DNA of 64,000 nucleotides. It comes from Acidobacteriota bacterium (GTDB lineage Bacteria > Acidobacteriota > Vicinamibacteria > Vicinamibacterales > SCN-69-37). Position 1 is the stretch's first letter; each line of letters opens with the position of its first letter. Below the pieces are notes generated by a model. That model had not been told where the DNA came from, did not search any database, and worked only from the letters and a program-made list of their open reading frames with translations. Of the stretch, positions 31,219 through 39,777 are shown piece by piece. Where the stretch lies: positions 186,001 through 250,000 of the forward strand of contig JADYYY010000005.1 of the NCBI GenBank assembly GCA_020853395.1, in the 5' to 3' direction. A program made the translations under genes and the position numbers.

Positions 31219-31602
31219 ATGGCAAAGCGCGCCCCACGAAACCACGAGCCGCCGTCTCGCCTGATCGACGCGCGAATCGAGGAGCTCGGCGATTGGCGAG
31301 GCCGGGTGCTCGGCCGGATCCGTGCCCTCGTCCGGGCCGCCGATCCCGCCATCGTCGAGGAGTGGAAGTGGGACGTGCCGGTCTGGTCGCACGACGGCCT
31401 GATCTGCACCGGCGAAACCTACAAGCAGACCGTGAAGGTGACGTTCGCGAAGGGTGCGGCCCTGCCGGACCCGTCGCGGCTCTTCAACGCCAGCCTCGAA
31501 GGGCGCACCAGGCGGGCGATCGACATCCACGAGGGCGACGAGATCGACGAGCACGCGTTCAAAGCGCTCGTTCGCGCCGCCGTGGCGTTGAACAGACTGT
31601 AG
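31219..31602 (+). CDS. DUF1801 (YdhG-like) domain protein
   Basis: A 127-aa DUF1801 protein of unknown molecular function. Typical features are IRALVRAADPAIVEEWKWDVPVW, the GETYKQTVKVTFAKGAALPDP strand region and the closing ALVRAAVALNRL. Starts earlier in the frame overlap the antisense of parC. The ATG at 31219 is followed by a basic N-terminus and sits 215 bp from the divergent parC start. A 9-bp tandem repeat begins four bases after its stop codon. Confidence 0.85.
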   Translation: MAKRAPRNHEPPSRLIDARIEELGDWRGRVLGRIRALVRAADPAIVEEWKWDVPVWSHDGLICTGETYKQTVKVTFAKGAALPDPSRLFNASLEGRTRRAIDIHEGDEIDEHAFKALVRAAVALNRL

Positions 31603-31605
31603 ACG

Positions 31606-31641
31606 GGTACGACAGGTACGACCGGTACGACGGGTACGACA
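31606..31641 (+). repeat. 9-bp tandem repeat, four copies
   Basis: GGTACGACN repeats exactly four times (last base A, C, G, A) immediately after the DUF1801 stop codon at 31600-31602. The following 31642-31888 region contains a GGTGAT/ATCACC hairpin at 31765-31783 without a T-run, and no gene. Confidence 0.95.
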
Positions 31642-31888
31642 GGCGACAGGAGCGAACTGACGCGGGTCACCTTGATTTTGGATGCGCGAGAGGGTCGCGC
31701 GTGGCCGTCGCTTCGCGACAGGGCCGGAACGCCGTCGCGGCCAGGCGTCGGGCGTCGGCGCCAGGGTGATGGAGGAAATCACCTTCCTCGGCCGCGACGA
31801 GCGTGCTGAGAGCGCGGCCAGAATCCGGCCGCAGGTCTCGACCACGCGGCGCGCGATCCTGCGGATTCGACGGCGCGATCCGCGTTGT

Positions 31889-32962
31889 TCAGGGCCGCCA
31901 GTCCGCGATGAAGAGGTTGGTGTCGCCCTCCTTGGCCGCATTGCGGTTCGACGCGAACACGAGCTTCGTGCCGTCGGGCGAGAACATGGGGAACCCGTCG
32001 AAGGTCGGACCGAACGTGACCTGTTCCTGGCCGGTGCCGTCGACGTCGATGAGGAACAGATCGAAGTTGTTGCCGCGCGGGTTCGCGGCGTTCGAGGCGT
32101 AGATGATGCGCTTGCCGTCGGGCGTCCAGTACGGCGCCCAGTTGGCGCCGACGCCCGTCTTCGTGACCTGGGTCAGATTGCGGCCGTCACGATCCATCAC
32201 GTAGACCTCGAGCGACGTCGGCCGCCAGATCGCCTGCTTCAAGAGACGGAAGAAGTCGTCGAGCTCCGGGCCGGGCTGCGGATGACGGCCGCGGAACACG
32301 ATCTTCGACCCATCGGGCGAGAAGAACGGCCCGCCGTCGGGACCGGGCAGGTTCGTCAGGCGCCGCACGTCCGATCCGTCGCCGTTCATGGAGTAGATCT
32401 CCATGTCGCCGTCGCGCACGCTCGTGAACACGACGCGGCCGTCCTTCGCGATCGTCGCTTCGGCGTCGTACCCCGGCGCGCTCGTCAGCCGCTGCAGGTT
32501 CGTCCCGTCCTCGTTCACGCGGAAGATATCGTACGACTCGTAGATCGGCCAGACGTAGCCCTGCGCCATGCTCGGTACCGGCGGGCAGGCTGCCCCGGCG
32601 AGGTGCGTGGAGGCGTAGATGATCGACCGATTGTCCGGATAGTAGAAGCTGCACGTCGTGCGCCCCTGCCCCGTGCTGACGAGCTTCACGTTCGATCCGT
32701 CCACGTTCATCGTGTAGATCTGGTCGCAGCCGTGGTTGCGGTTCGACTGGAAGCTCAGCTTTCGCCCGTCGAACGAGAAGTACGCTTCCGCGTTCTCCCC
32801 GCCGGACGTCAACTGCTTCACGTTCGCGAGGTGGCGCTCCCCCGGATAGACGAGCGCCGCCGGCGCCTGCGCCGGCGGCCCGGCCTGGCGGGGCGCGGAC
32901 GCCCAGCCGACGAGGCCGAGCAGGGTGAGTCCAAGCACGGGCAGCGCGTTCACGTTCGACAT
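31889..32962 (-). CDS. Secreted TolB-like beta-propeller (PD40) protein
   Basis: A 357-aa exported protein with signal sequence VLGLTLLGLVGWASA. It has at least five PD40/WD40-like TolB repeats, for example EAYFSFDGRKLSFQSNRN, GPFFSPDGSKIVFRGR, WAPYWTPDGKRIIYASN, FPMFSPDGTKLVFASNRN. The repeats form a six-bladed-type propeller used for protein or peptide contacts in the periplasm or outside. Not TolB itself: the N-terminal TolB domain and a tol-pal context are absent. It starts at ATG 32962, 20 bp from the divergent dinB start. Confidence 0.85.
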   Translation of the reverse strand: MSNVNALPVLGLTLLGLVGWASAPRQAGPPAQAPAALVYPGERHLANVKQLTSGGENAEAYFSFDGRKLSFQSNRNHGCDQIYTMNVDGSNVKLVSTGQGRTTCSFYYPDNRSIIYASTHLAGAACPPVPSMAQGYVWPIYESYDIFRVNEDGTNLQRLTSAPGYDAEATIAKDGRVVFTSVRDGDMEIYSMNGDGSDVRRLTNLPGPDGGPFFSPDGSKIVFRGRHPQPGPELDDFFRLLKQAIWRPTSLEVYVMDRDGRNLTQVTKTGVGANWAPYWTPDGKRIIYASNAANPRGNNFDLFLIDVDGTGQEQVTFGPTFDGFPMFSPDGTKLVFASNRNAAKEGDTNLFIADWRP

Positions 32963-32982
32963 ACGTAGGATGATACCGGGTC

Positions 32983-34059
32983 TTGCCCGATCTCCGACGC
33001 ATCATCCACGTGGACATGGACGCGTTCTACGCGTCGGTCGAGCAGCGCGATCGCCCGGCGCTCAGGGGCCGGCCCGTCGCCGTCGGCGGCTCGCCCGCGT
33101 CGCGCGGGGTCGTGGCGGCGGCGAGCTACGAGGCGCGCCGGTTCGGCGTGCGATCGGCGATGCCGATGGCGCGCGCCGTCCGGCTCTGCCCGGCGCTCGA
33201 CATCGTCCGCCCGGATTTCCAGAAGTACCGCGCCGTGTCCGACCAGGTCTTCGCGATCTTTCGATCCGTCACGCCGCTCGTCGAGCCGCTGTCGCTCGAC
33301 GAGGCGTATCTCGACGTAACGGACAACGCCTGGCACGAGCCGCTCGGCGTCACGGTCGCGCGGCGCGTCAAGGCGCTCATCCGCGAGCGCACCGGCCTGA
33401 CGGCCTCGGCCGGCGTCGCGCCCAACAAGTTCCTGGCGAAGATCGCGTCCGCCTGGCGCAAGCCCGACGGCCTGACCGTCATCGCGCCCGAGCGCGTCGA
33501 GACGTTCCTTCAGCAGCTTCCGGTCGACGCGCTGTGGGGCGTGGGGCCCGTTACGGCCGAGCGACTGCGCGAGCGGGGCATCGAGCGGCTCGTCGACGTC
33601 CGCCAGGTCGATCCCGCCGTGCTGCGCTCGGCCGTCGGCAGCCTCGCCGAGTGGCTGGTCGCACTCGCTCACGGGCGCGACGACCGGCGCGTACAGCCCA
33701 ACCGCGAGGCGAAGTCGTCGTCGAGCGAGTGCACCTACGCCGCGGACCTCGTCGATCTCGATCGCATCCGGGAGGAGATCGCGGAGCTGGCGCGCGAGAA
33801 CGCCGACTGGCTTCGCGCGCGCGATCTCGTCGCGCGCACGGTCACGATCAAAGTGCGGTATGGCGACTTCGCCACCGTCACGCGCAGCCACAGCGGCCGG
33901 CCCACGGCCGACGCCGCCGACATCGTCCGCCGGGCCGTCGGCCTGCTCGAGAAGACGGCCGCCGGAGAGCGCCCCGTGCGGCTGCTCGGCGCCGGCGTGC
34001 ACGGCCTCGCCGCGCGCGAGACGATCGATGCCGGATGGCTGCCGTTCGACGAGCGCTGA
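32983..34059 (+). CDS. dinB: DNA polymerase IV (Y family)
   Basis: Translesion polymerase, 358 aa. Metal-binding residues are D11 in HVDMDAFYASVE and D106-E107 in LSLDEAYLD. The finger region ASYEARRFGVRSAMPMARA, the thumb HhH (LWGVGPVTAERLRERGI) and the little finger (KSSSSECTY) are in order. The start is TTG at 32983, ten codons before the first catalytic aspartate. The clamp-binding QLxLF motif expected at the C-terminus appears only as GWLPF. No LexA box was recognised in the 20-bp upstream gap. Confidence 0.95.
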   Translation: MPDLRRIIHVDMDAFYASVEQRDRPALRGRPVAVGGSPASRGVVAAASYEARRFGVRSAMPMARAVRLCPALDIVRPDFQKYRAVSDQVFAIFRSVTPLVEPLSLDEAYLDVTDNAWHEPLGVTVARRVKALIRERTGLTASAGVAPNKFLAKIASAWRKPDGLTVIAPERVETFLQQLPVDALWGVGPVTAERLRERGIERLVDVRQVDPAVLRSAVGSLAEWLVALAHGRDDRRVQPNREAKSSSSECTYAADLVDLDRIREEIAELARENADWLRARDLVARTVTIKVRYGDFATVTRSHSGRPTADAADIVRRAVGLLEKTAAGERPVRLLGAGVHGLAARETIDAGWLPFDER

Positions 34060-34075
34060 GCGCGAGCGCCGGCGG

Positions 34076-35104
34076 CTACGCCGTGAGCCCGAGGTCGGCC
34101 GACGAGCGCGACGGCTCGATCCAGCCCTGGAGCTCGCGGCCGACGATCGCCGCGAGCGCGTCGAGCCACGCGTCGTGCGTGTTGAGGCACGGCACGCGCC
34201 GGTACTCGCCGCCACCCTCGAGCCGGTAGATCTTGCCGTTCGTCAGATCCATCTCCTCGAGCGTCTCGAGGCAGTCGGCCGTGAACCCCGGGCAGAGGAC
34301 GGCGAGGCGTTCGAGCCGGCGGTGGGCCAGATCGCGGAGCGTCTGCTCGGTGTAGGGCTGCAGCCACTCCTCGCGACCGAACCGCGACTGGAACGACACC
34401 GTGACGCGATCCTGCGGCCAGCCCATGACCGCCGAGAGCGCGCTGGCGGTCGCGAGACACTGCTGCGGATACGGGTCGCCCAGCGTGGCATATCGCTTCG
34501 GCAAGCCGTGGAAGCTCATGAGCACGTGGTCGGCGGGCCAGTCGCCGAGCGCATCCCGAACGGTGGCCGCGAGCGCCTGGATGTACTCGCGCGCGAGGAA
34601 ATACGGCGGGACGACGCGGACGGGCGGCACCACCCGCCGCCGCCCGGCTTCCTCGAAGAACTGCTGCACGCTCGAGCCGGTCGTCGCGCTCGCGTACTGC
34701 GGGTACATCGGGACCGCCACGAGCCGATCGCACCCGGCCGCGATCAGCTCGTCGATGGCTCGCGACACCGGCGGCTGTCCGTACCGCATCGCGTAGGTGA
34801 CGCGCACGGCAGCCCCGGGCGAGGCGCGCTGGAGCCGCTCCTCGAGCCCGCGCACCTGCCCCTGCGTGATGACCGCCAGCGGCGACCCTTCCGGTGTCCA
34901 GATCCGCCGGTAGAGCTCGGCTGAGCGCTTGGGCCGCGTCGGCAGCACCATGCCGTACAGGATCGGCCACCACAGCGCGCGCGGCAGGTCGATCACCCGC
35001 CGATCGTTGAGAAACTCGTGCAGGTACCGGCGCAGCGCGGACGTTTCCGGCGCGTCCGGCGTGCCCAGTTGCAGCAGGACGATGCCGACCGAAGGGGCGG
35101 ACAT
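34076..35104 (-). CDS. hemH: Ferrochelatase
   Basis: Inserts Fe2+ into protoporphyrin IX, the last step of protoheme synthesis; 342 aa. It opens GIVLLQLGTPDAPE. It has YAMRYGQPP, VPMYPQYASATTGSS, the active-site histidine region SFHGLPKRYATLGDPYPQQC, VSFQSRFGREEWLQPYT, and CPGFTADCLETLEEMD with the second conserved acidic pair. The ATG at 35104 gives the classical N-terminus. It is divergent from the hemA-hemG operon across a 119-bp promoter region, and its 3' end faces dinB across 16 bp. Confidence 0.97.
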   Translation of the reverse strand: MSAPSVGIVLLQLGTPDAPETSALRRYLHEFLNDRRVIDLPRALWWPILYGMVLPTRPKRSAELYRRIWTPEGSPLAVITQGQVRGLEERLQRASPGAAVRVTYAMRYGQPPVSRAIDELIAAGCDRLVAVPMYPQYASATTGSSVQQFFEEAGRRRVVPPVRVVPPYFLAREYIQALAATVRDALGDWPADHVLMSFHGLPKRYATLGDPYPQQCLATASALSAVMGWPQDRVTVSFQSRFGREEWLQPYTEQTLRDLAHRRLERLAVLCPGFTADCLETLEEMDLTNGKIYRLEGGGEYRRVPCLNTHDAWLDALAAIVGRELQGWIEPSRSSADLGLTA

Positions 35105-35223
35105 GGTTGGAGCGTAGCGCGCCGGGCAGGGCGCGCGTAGCGTTCGGACAAAGCCCGGACAATCGGACAATCCGATGACACTTCCCGCCGCCCGCATGAA
35201 TAAGATCACCTGAGAGGTCTTTC
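35105..35223. promoter_or_regulatory. Divergent hemH/hemA promoter region with CGGACAA direct repeats
   Basis: The 119-bp region between divergent start codons contains three CGGACAA heptamers at 35145-35151, 35156-35162 and 35164-35170. The first two are 11 bp apart, the spacing of tandem sites bound by OmpR/PhoB-family regulators. Such a regulator (40628-41305) is encoded inside the hem operon. A tgaataagat tract at ~35195-35204 may be a -10 element for hemA. The operator assignment is inference. Confidence 0.45.
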
Positions 35224-36057
35224 GTGTTCGTCCTTCACCAGCCGCCCGGCCGAGCGACCTTGCCCGTCGACGCACCCGTCTGGCGCACGTGTCTGCGCGA
35301 GGTGGCGTTCGTCGACGACTGGCATCGCGCGGCACCCGGACAGCAGCTCGTCGGCCACGCGGAGGCGTACGCCCTGCTGCTCGAGATCGTGACCGGCCTG
35401 CGATCGCCGCTCGTCGGCGAGACGGAAGTGCAGGCGCAGTTCAAGGCCTTCCTGGCCTCGCTCGATCCGGCAGCGCACCTCGATCTGCACCGGCTCGGAC
35501 AGCGGGTTCTGGCGGACGCGAAGTACATCCGCCAGCATCATCTCCAGGGATTCGGCGCCCACTCGTACGGAGTGCTGGCCGCTCGCCGCGTGCCCTCGGG
35601 CCGGCGCGTCGCGCTCGTCGGCGCGGGCGCGCTCGCCGGCCAGGTCACGGCGGCCCTTGCCGGCCGTCACACGATCGACCAATGGGCGCGGCGAGCCGTC
35701 GAGGGGCGGCCGGCGCTCCTGCTCATCGCCACGGCGGATGCGCGCGGCGTGGTCAGCTCCGCGCCGACGACGCTCGTCCTCGCCTCGCCGGTGGCGTCGG
35801 CCGTGGCCGCCACCGTCGCCCGCTGCTACGCCGATGTGCGCGAAGTCATCGACCTGCGCTCGGCCGATCAGCGATCGCCGATCGCCGACGACCTGCCGGT
35901 CGTCACGCTCGACACGCTGTTCGCCGACGCGCGCGGCTCGGCGTGCATGCCCGCCGAGCGGATCGAGGCGGCGCGGTCCGACATCACCCGCCTCGCACGT
36001 GCTTTCGAGCGCCGGGAACAGGTGCGTCCCCTCGGGTGGGACGATCTGTGCGCCTGA
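35224..36057 (+). CDS. hemA: Glutamyl-tRNA reductase, short divergent form
   Basis: First enzyme of C5 heme synthesis, glutamyl-tRNA to glutamate-1-semialdehyde. It is only 277 aa, against ~420 in most bacteria. RTCLREVAF (C23) matches the catalytic cysteine region STCNRTE. GLRSPLVGETEVQAQFKAFL matches the GLDSMVLGE block, and GRRVALVGAGALAGQV is the NADPH Rossmann motif. The N-terminal strand is shortened and the C-terminal dimerisation helices are missing. The assignment rests on these blocks plus position: the first gene before hemCD, hemB and hemL. GTG start at 35224. It overlaps hemC by ten bases. Confidence 0.8.
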   Translation: MFVLHQPPGRATLPVDAPVWRTCLREVAFVDDWHRAAPGQQLVGHAEAYALLLEIVTGLRSPLVGETEVQAQFKAFLASLDPAAHLDLHRLGQRVLADAKYIRQHHLQGFGAHSYGVLAARRVPSGRRVALVGAGALAGQVTAALAGRHTIDQWARRAVEGRPALLLIATADARGVVSSAPTTLVLASPVASAVAATVARCYADVREVIDLRSADQRSPIADDLPVVTLDTLFADARGSACMPAERIEAARSDITRLARAFERREQVRPLGWDDLCA

Positions 36058-37526
36058 GGCTGCTCAGCCGATCGAGCGCGCTCGCGACACTCCAAACCGA
36101 CTTCGTCGAGCGCGCGTTGCGATCGCGCTGGCCGTCGCTCGCGATCGACCGCGCGACGCGATCGTCGGAGGGCGACCGCGATCGCCGGCTCGATCTGTGG
36201 GCGACGGGCACCAAGGGCGTTTTCACCGCCGATCTGTCGGCCGCGCTCCTCGCCGGCGACGCCGAGGCCGTCGTCCACTCCTGGAAAGACCTGCCGATCG
36301 ACGATCGCGCCGAGACGCTCGTGGCGGCGACGCTCGAACGCGCCGATCCGCGCGACGTGCTGCTCGTCCGGCGCGAGGCCGCCGAAGCGCGGCCCGAGAC
36401 GCTGCGCGTGCTCTCGTCGTCGCCGCGGCGCGTCGCCGAGATCACCGCATCGGGCCACGGTCTGCTGCCGTGGACGATGTCGGCGTGGGAGAGCGTGCCG
36501 GTGCGCGGCAACATCGCGACGCGCCTTCGCAAGCTCGTGAACGGCGACGGCGACGCGCTGGTGATGGCGAAGGCGGCCCTCGACCGGCTGCTGTCGGCCG
36601 AGGCACCAGCCGGCACGGCCGCGGACGTCCGCCGCCTCGTCGATCGATGCCGCTGGATGGTGCTGCCGCTCCAGGACTTCCCGACGGCCGCCGCCCAAGG
36701 CGCCATCGCCGTGGAGGTCGCGGCGCATCGCGCCGACGTGCTCGACGTGATGCGCGCCGTGAACCACGAGCCGACGTGGCGGGCCGTCCTCCGCGAGCGC
36801 GAGACGCTGCGGGCGTTCGGCGGCGGCTGCCACGATGCGGTCGGCGTGACCGTGCTCGTGCGAGACTACGGAGAGGTGATGAGCGTACGGGCCAGCGTGC
36901 CGGACCGCCCGCCGGCGCACTCGTGGACGCTGACGCGCCCGCCGGCGCCGCTGCCGCCACCGACGACGATGGATCGGGTTTGGCCGCAGCCGTCGGAACG
37001 GGAGTTCACGCGACGCCGGCCGATCGACGCGGCCGGCAGTCTGCCGGAGGGCGGCGTGTGGGTCACGCGCGCCGAGGCGCTGCCGGCCCGCTGGATGCCG
37101 GCTGCCGACCAGCCGGTGTGGGCTGCCGGCCGCCGCACGTGGGAAAGGCTGGCCGCGCGCGGGATCTGGGTCAACGGCTGCGCCGAAGGGCTCGGCGACG
37201 CCGAACGCCCCGGCATCGATCAGATGGTCGGACATCCCGTACCGTGGCGACGCCTGACGCACGCCGAGGCCGGCGATCCGGAGGCGCTGGTCACCTACAC
37301 CGCGGACGTCCAATTCCCGGCCGATCTCGAGGCCCGCACGCACTTCTACTGGACGAGCGGCAGCGCGTTTCTTCGGGCGCTCGCGCTCCATCCCTCGATT
37401 GCCGGCGGGTGGCACGCGAGCGGCCCGGGACGGACGGCGCGCGTGATTCACGACGCGCTGGCGTCGCCGGCAAGGGCAAGCATCTGGCTGGACTACACCC
37501 AATGGCTTCGTCACGTGACACCCTGA
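36048..37526 (+). CDS. hemC: Fused hydroxymethylbilane synthase / uroporphyrinogen III synthase-like (HemC-HemD)
   Basis: A 492-aa two-domain protein. Residues 1 to ~290 are porphobilinogen deaminase. HSWKDLP (D81) is the catalytic aspartate, VPVRGNIATRLRKL binds the growing chain, and FGGGCHDAVGV carries the dipyrromethane cofactor cysteine C261. Residues ~325-492 form a second domain (GGVWVTRAEALPAR, VWAAGRRTWERLAARGIWVNG, HFYWTSGSAFLRAL) that resembles the HemD part of HemC/D fusions such as that of Leptospira. No other hemD is in the operon, so this domain most likely supplies uroporphyrinogen III synthase. It starts at GTG 36048 inside the end of hemA. Confidence 0.88.
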   Translation: MRLRLLSRSSALATLQTDFVERALRSRWPSLAIDRATRSSEGDRDRRLDLWATGTKGVFTADLSAALLAGDAEAVVHSWKDLPIDDRAETLVAATLERADPRDVLLVRREAAEARPETLRVLSSSPRRVAEITASGHGLLPWTMSAWESVPVRGNIATRLRKLVNGDGDALVMAKAALDRLLSAEAPAGTAADVRRLVDRCRWMVLPLQDFPTAAAQGAIAVEVAAHRADVLDVMRAVNHEPTWRAVLRERETLRAFGGGCHDAVGVTVLVRDYGEVMSVRASVPDRPPAHSWTLTRPPAPLPPPTTMDRVWPQPSEREFTRRRPIDAAGSLPEGGVWVTRAEALPARWMPAADQPVWAAGRRTWERLAARGIWVNGCAEGLGDAERPGIDQMVGHPVPWRRLTHAEAGDPEALVTYTADVQFPADLEARTHFYWTSGSAFLRALALHPSIAGGWHASGPGRTARVIHDALASPARASIWLDYTQWLRHVTP

Positions 37527-38497
37527 ACGCCGCCGCGCCAGCGTGGTCGCGGCTTCGCCTCCGGCAAACGGCGCATCTCCGCGACCTGGTCGCCGAGACG
37601 TCCTTCTCCGTCGCGCAGCTCGTTCAGCCGGTGTTCGTGGACGAAGCGCTGACCGGGAGCGAGCCCATCCCCGGGCTCGGCGACAACGCCCGGCACGGCC
37701 GCGCATCGGCGCTCGACGCCATTGCCCGTGATCTCGACGCGGGCGTGACGCACTTCCTGCTCTTCGCCGTGCCGTCCGCGAAGCGCGAACACGCGCTCGA
37801 GTTCGGCCACGCGGCCCGCACCGTCGAGTCGATCGTCTCGAGATTCGGCGATCGCCTCCATCTCTGGGTGGACATCTGCCTCTGCTCGTCGACGACGCAC
37901 GGGCACTGCGCGGTGCTCGAACCGGGGGGCGGGATCGATCTCGGCGCGACGCTCGACGCGCTCACCCGCGCATCGGTGAGCGTCGCCGACGCCGGCGCCC
38001 ACGGCGTCAGCCCGAGCGACATGATGGACGGCCGCACGGCGGCGATTCGCGCCGGGCTCGACGCGGCCGGCCATGGCCGCGTGCCGATCATGAGCTACAG
38101 CACGAAATTCGCGAGCCAGTTCTACGGACCCTTCCGCGTGGCGGCCGACTCGGCGCCGCAGTTCGGCAATCGCCGGCACTATCAGATCGACGTGCGCTCC
38201 CGCCGCGACGCGATCGGCTCCAGCCTCCGGTGCGCCGAGGAGGGCGCCGACCTGCTCATGGTCAAGCCGGCGATGACGTCGCTCGATCTCATCGGCCCGA
38301 TCGGCGACGCGACGGGCGCGCCGGTCGGCGCGTACCAGGTGAGCGGCGAGTATGCGAGCCTCCTCGCGCTCGCCGAACGCGGCTTCGCGGACTTCGACGC
38401 GGCGTTCGCCGAAACGCTCCACGTGCTCCGCCGCGCCGGCGCGGCGTTCATCATCACCTACGGCGCGCGGCGCGCGCGCGCGGCCGGCCTGGCATGA
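37502..38497 (+). CDS. hemB: Delta-aminolevulinic acid dehydratase (porphobilinogen synthase)
   Basis: Condenses two 5-aminolevulinate molecules to porphobilinogen; 331 aa. Schiff-base lysines are K202 in SYSTKFASQFYGPF and K255 in LLMVKPAM. The zinc-type cysteines C126, C128 and C136 (DICLCSSTTHGHC) indicate a Zn-dependent rather than Mg-only enzyme. PGGGIDLGATL is slightly unusual in the region that normally reads GxIxND. It overlaps the hemCD end by 25 bases and hemL by ATGA. Confidence 0.97.
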   Translation: MASSRDTLNAAAPAWSRLRLRQTAHLRDLVAETSFSVAQLVQPVFVDEALTGSEPIPGLGDNARHGRASALDAIARDLDAGVTHFLLFAVPSAKREHALEFGHAARTVESIVSRFGDRLHLWVDICLCSSTTHGHCAVLEPGGGIDLGATLDALTRASVSVADAGAHGVSPSDMMDGRTAAIRAGLDAAGHGRVPIMSYSTKFASQFYGPFRVAADSAPQFGNRRHYQIDVRSRRDAIGSSLRCAEEGADLLMVKPAMTSLDLIGPIGDATGAPVGAYQVSGEYASLLALAERGFADFDAAFAETLHVLRRAGAAFIITYGARRARAAGLA

Positions 38498-39777
38498 GCA
38501 GCCAGTCGCTGTTCGATCGCGCGCGGCTCACCGCGCCCGGCGGCGTGCACAGCCCGGTCCGCGCCTTTCGCAGCGTCGGCGGCACGCCGGTGTTCTTCGC
38601 GTCAGCCGCCGGCCCGCGCCTCACCGACGTTTCGGCCGTGAGCTACATCGATTTCTGCATGAGCTTCGGGCCGCTCATCCTCGGCCACCGCGATCCCGTC
38701 GTTCGCGATGCCGTCGCGCGCAGCCTCGAGGACGGCTGGTCGTTCGGCGCGTGCGAGCCGTATTCGCTCGCGCTCGCCGAGTGGATCCTCGCGCGCGTGC
38801 CCTGGGTCGAGCGGCTGCGCTTCGTCTCGTCCGGCACCGAGGCGGTGATGTCGGCGCTGCGCGTCGCTCGCGCGGCGACCGGCCGCTCGACGATCCTGAA
38901 GTTCGAGGGGTGCTATCACGGCCATGCCGACGGCCTGCTCGTGCGCGCGGGCAGCGGCCTCGCCGGCCGGACCGCGGCGACGAGCGCCGGCGTTCCGGAC
39001 GGCACGCTCGCCCACACCGTCGTCGCGCCGCTCGACGACGACGCGGCGGTGGCGCTCGCGTTCGAGCAGCACGGCGAGGATCTCGCGGCCGTGATCGTCG
39101 AGCCGGTGCCGGCCAACTACGGCCTGCTGCCGCAGCGGCCGGAGTGGCTCACGATGCTCGCCGAGGCGTGCCGCGCGAACGGCACGCTGCTCATCCTGGA
39201 CGAAGTGATCACCGGATTCCGCACCGGTCTGGCCGGCGCGGCGGGTGCGTTCGAGATCACGCCGGATCTCGTCTGCTACGGGAAGGTCATCGGCGGCGGG
39301 TTTCCCGTCGCCGCGTACGGCGGCCGCGCGGACCTGATGGCGCTCGTCGCGCCGGACGGTCCCGTGTATCAGGCCGGCACGCTCAGCGCGAATCCCGTCG
39401 GCATGCGGGCCGGCCTGGCGACGCTCGAGGAGATGACGCGGCGCGACGGCTGGACCGTGCTCGAGCACCGGGCGGACCAGTTCGTCCGCGAGCTCGGTGC
39501 GGCACTGGCCGAGGTCTCGTCCGATTTGCACGTCGTGCGCCACGCCTCGCTGTTCTGGATCCGCCGCGGTTCGGCGGAACCGGTGCGACGGCCCGACCGG
39601 ATCGGCGCGGATCACGCCGAGTGGTTCGCGCGGTTCTTCCACGCCGCGCTCGCGCGCGGCGTCTACCTGCCGCCGTCGGCCTATGAAGTGAGCTTCCTGT
39701 CGATGGTGCACGACCAGGCCACGCTCGAGCAGGCGCGCGCCGTGCTCGCTCAGGCGGCCAGGGACGCCGAGCCATGA
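38494..39777 (+). CDS. hemL: Glutamate-1-semialdehyde 2,1-aminomutase
   Basis: PLP-dependent class III aminotransferase-fold enzyme making 5-aminolevulinate, 427 aa. The start SLFDRARLTAPGGVHSPVRAF is canonical. The PLP-phosphate region is VSSGTEAVMSALRVARAATGR, the PLP aspartate is in LLILDEVITGFR, and the internal-aldimine lysine is K264 in YGKVIGGGFP. It confirms the C5 pathway together with hemA. It overlaps hemB upstream and the histidine kinase gene downstream, both by ATGA. Confidence 0.97.
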   Translation: MSSQSLFDRARLTAPGGVHSPVRAFRSVGGTPVFFASAAGPRLTDVSAVSYIDFCMSFGPLILGHRDPVVRDAVARSLEDGWSFGACEPYSLALAEWILARVPWVERLRFVSSGTEAVMSALRVARAATGRSTILKFEGCYHGHADGLLVRAGSGLAGRTAATSAGVPDGTLAHTVVAPLDDDAAVALAFEQHGEDLAAVIVEPVPANYGLLPQRPEWLTMLAEACRANGTLLILDEVITGFRTGLAGAAGAFEITPDLVCYGKVIGGGFPVAAYGGRADLMALVAPDGPVYQAGTLSANPVGMRAGLATLEEMTRRDGWTVLEHRADQFVRELGAALAEVSSDLHVVRHASLFWIRRGSAEPVRRPDRIGADHAEWFARFFHAALARGVYLPPSAYEVSFLSMVHDQATLEQARAVLAQAARDAEP

